Shown: piece by piece, positions 62,963 through 64,000 of the stretch | Layout of the letters: each line of letters starts with the position of its first letter | How positions within the stretch are numbered: the first letter of the stretch is position 1 | DNA from: Solidesulfovibrio sp. | Lineage (GTDB): Bacteria; Desulfobacterota; Desulfovibrionia; Desulfovibrionales; Desulfovibrionaceae | NCBI RefSeq assembly: GCF_038562415.1 | Contig: NZ_JBCFBA010000001.1 | Span: 186,001-250,000 of the forward strand | Direction: 5' to 3' | DNA: 64,000 bases | The notes under the pieces: generated by a model | What the model saw: the letters and a program-made list of their open reading frames with translations, nothing else | Told to the model about the DNA's origin: nothing | The model's database searches: none | Made by a program: the position numbers and the translations under genes

Positions 62963-64000
62963 TTATAATGTGATAGGTCCTGCGCGAACCTCCCCGGATT
63001 TTATGGGGGACTTGAGGTTCGCGCGCGGTTCCGCGAGATACCCAAGGAACTCATCATAGCAACCCTGCCAGGCGTAGAGTTGCGGCCAGCCTTCAACCGG
63101 TTTGATGGGTTCCCGCTCGAGGCGGGAGGACCAGATTTGCACGGAGGTGTCCTGCAACAGCCTTTGCGGCACGAGATAGCCGGCCTGGAGGCGCTCCAGG
63201 GTCGTCGCATCCACCACCACCGTCACGGTATCGCTGGCAATCAAGCGAAACCGGTGTTGGACGTAACGAAACTCGTACGCCGCATCGTTCTCGCTGATGG
63301 ACAGGCCAAGCCCTGTGCCGCCGTGATGCGCCCCCAGGTTCAACTCCCGACGCAACGCCTCGCGGCAATGGTCCGGGCCGATCAGGCCGTCCTGGAACAG
63401 GCTTGCCAAAGCCCGCGCCGGAAAGCGCGCGCCGGGATGGGGGTGCACCTCATCCGCTAGGAGCACAAAATCGTAAACCACGCCCTCGGCCTCGGCTTCC
63501 CGGCAGACCCGGCCGCCAAGCTGGAGCAGGTTGCACAGCCCGAAACGCTCCCGAAATCCCGTGCGAAAGGAGAAATCCACACCGGCCTCGACACAGGATG
63601 TGGCGACCAGGATCCACTGGGCGTCCGCGACGTCCCGTAGCCGCCGCTTGACCCGTTGCAGCGTCCGAGCCCTGTCCCGAGGGCACAACGCCGTGGAGAG
63701 GTGTTCCACATGCCTTCGGCCCAATCGGGCCGCCAGACGTTGAGCCAGCAACGCCGCGCCGCGCACCGTGTTCATGACCACGATACGCGGGCCGGGAGCC
63801 GCAAGAACATGCCCCACAAGCGCATCAAGACTGAGGGCCTCGGGAATCGTGACGTAGCGCAGCCGCTGGTTTTCCGCCCCTGTCGCCCTGCGCCGCACCT
63901 CCTCGGGCACAAGCGCCGGGACTTCCAAGGCCGAGAGGCCATGGGCGCTTTCCGCCTTGCGGAAATGCTCCAGCTCCCAAAAGCGGGTAAGGGAGCCGGA
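62963..64000 (-). CDS. cas3: CRISPR-associated helicase/nuclease Cas3, C-terminal part
   Basis: The 3' part of cas3; the frame is open to the window edge (codons continue past 63928, where a TTG could be misread as a start). Visible are helicase motifs of the second RecA-like domain: HLSTALCP, motif V ATSCVEAGVDFSF and motif VI GGRVCREA. The nuclease HD and Walker A lie outside. It degrades DNA marked by Cascade. It reads toward the leader, so it is last in its transcript on this side, which is unusual because cas3 is generally first in type I-C operons. A type I-U/I-G origin is not excluded. Confidence 0.85.
   Translation of the reverse strand, partial: SGSLTRFWELEHFRKAESAHGLSALEVPALVPEEVRRRATGAENQRLRYVTIPEALSLDALVGHVLAAPGPRIVVMNTVRGAALLAQRLAARLGRRHVEHLSTALCPRDRARTLQRVKRRLRDVADAQWILVATSCVEAGVDFSFRTGFRERFGLCNLLQLGGRVCREAEAEGVVYDFVLLADEVHPHPGARFPARALASLFQDGLIGPDHCREALRRELNLGAHHGGTGLGLSISENDAAYEFRYVQHRFRLIASDTVTVVVDATTLERLQAGYLVPQRLLQDTSVQIWSSRLEREPIKPVEGWPQLYAWQGCYDEFLGYLAEPRANLKSPIKSGEVRAGPITL

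Noticed and set aside
57874-62973. Many open frames through the CRISPR array
   Set aside because: The repeat length and lack of stops in the GC-rich repeats create artificial frames with the same repeated peptides (for example FNPRSREGSD) in all phases.

Overview
The window reads as a high-GC chromosome of a Desulfovibrio-type sulfate reducer (Desulfovibrionaceae). This is inferred from composition and from gene types (class I adenylate cyclase with pentapeptide repeats, DUF3391 HD-GYP protein, recurrent Gly/Cys zinc-ribbon regulators). No rRNA or species marker is present.

Region 1 (1-19.7 kb) is ordinary chromosome. It holds a zinc-ribbon fragment, a winged-helix/zinc-ribbon regulator fused in frame to phosphoglucomutase, a small membrane hydrolase, a minus-strand pair of HD-GYP phosphodiesterase and class I adenylate cyclase, a TPR protein, a chemoreceptor and ilvE. 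A replication/repair run follows (dnaX, ybaB, recR, recD2), then a flippase-like membrane protein, thiD and tRNA-Leu(UAG). Two intergenic copies of a structured repeat (conserved 16-nt core plus a hairpin whose arms differ but stay complementary) sit near 2.35 and 14.8 kb.

Region 2 (about 19.73-57.81 kb) is a podovirus-like prophage starting just after tRNA-Leu. It has a minus-strand HicAB module, then one long plus-strand run: DnaB-type helicase, an 11-bp iteron array, a replication-initiator-like gene with more iterons inside it, an HTH protein, a tyrosine recombinase, large terminase, a tightly overlapped lysis-type cassette that includes a patatin phospholipase, portal, scaffold, capsid, adaptors, two paralogous tail-collar fibres (one with an AT-rich YdcK-like beta-solenoid tip), tail hub, internal virion proteins, and a 2948-residue polyvalent protein with peptidase, ADP-ribosyltransferase and metallopeptidase signatures. 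The right end carries small proteins, including one with a RAMP-like glycine-rich C-terminus and a small unknown gene overlapped by a 77-residue HTH gene (an acr-aca-like layout).

Region 3 (57.8-64 kb) is a type I CRISPR locus: 75 repeats of 32 bp with 74 spacers plus a degenerate trailer repeat, an AT-rich leader on the high-coordinate side, and the 3' part of cas3 on the minus strand running off the window. Only 68 bp separate the last phage gene from the first full repeat, and no copy of the tRNA-Leu 3' end is visible there. Either the prophage has lost its right attachment site, or the CRISPR-Cas locus lies inside the integrated element.
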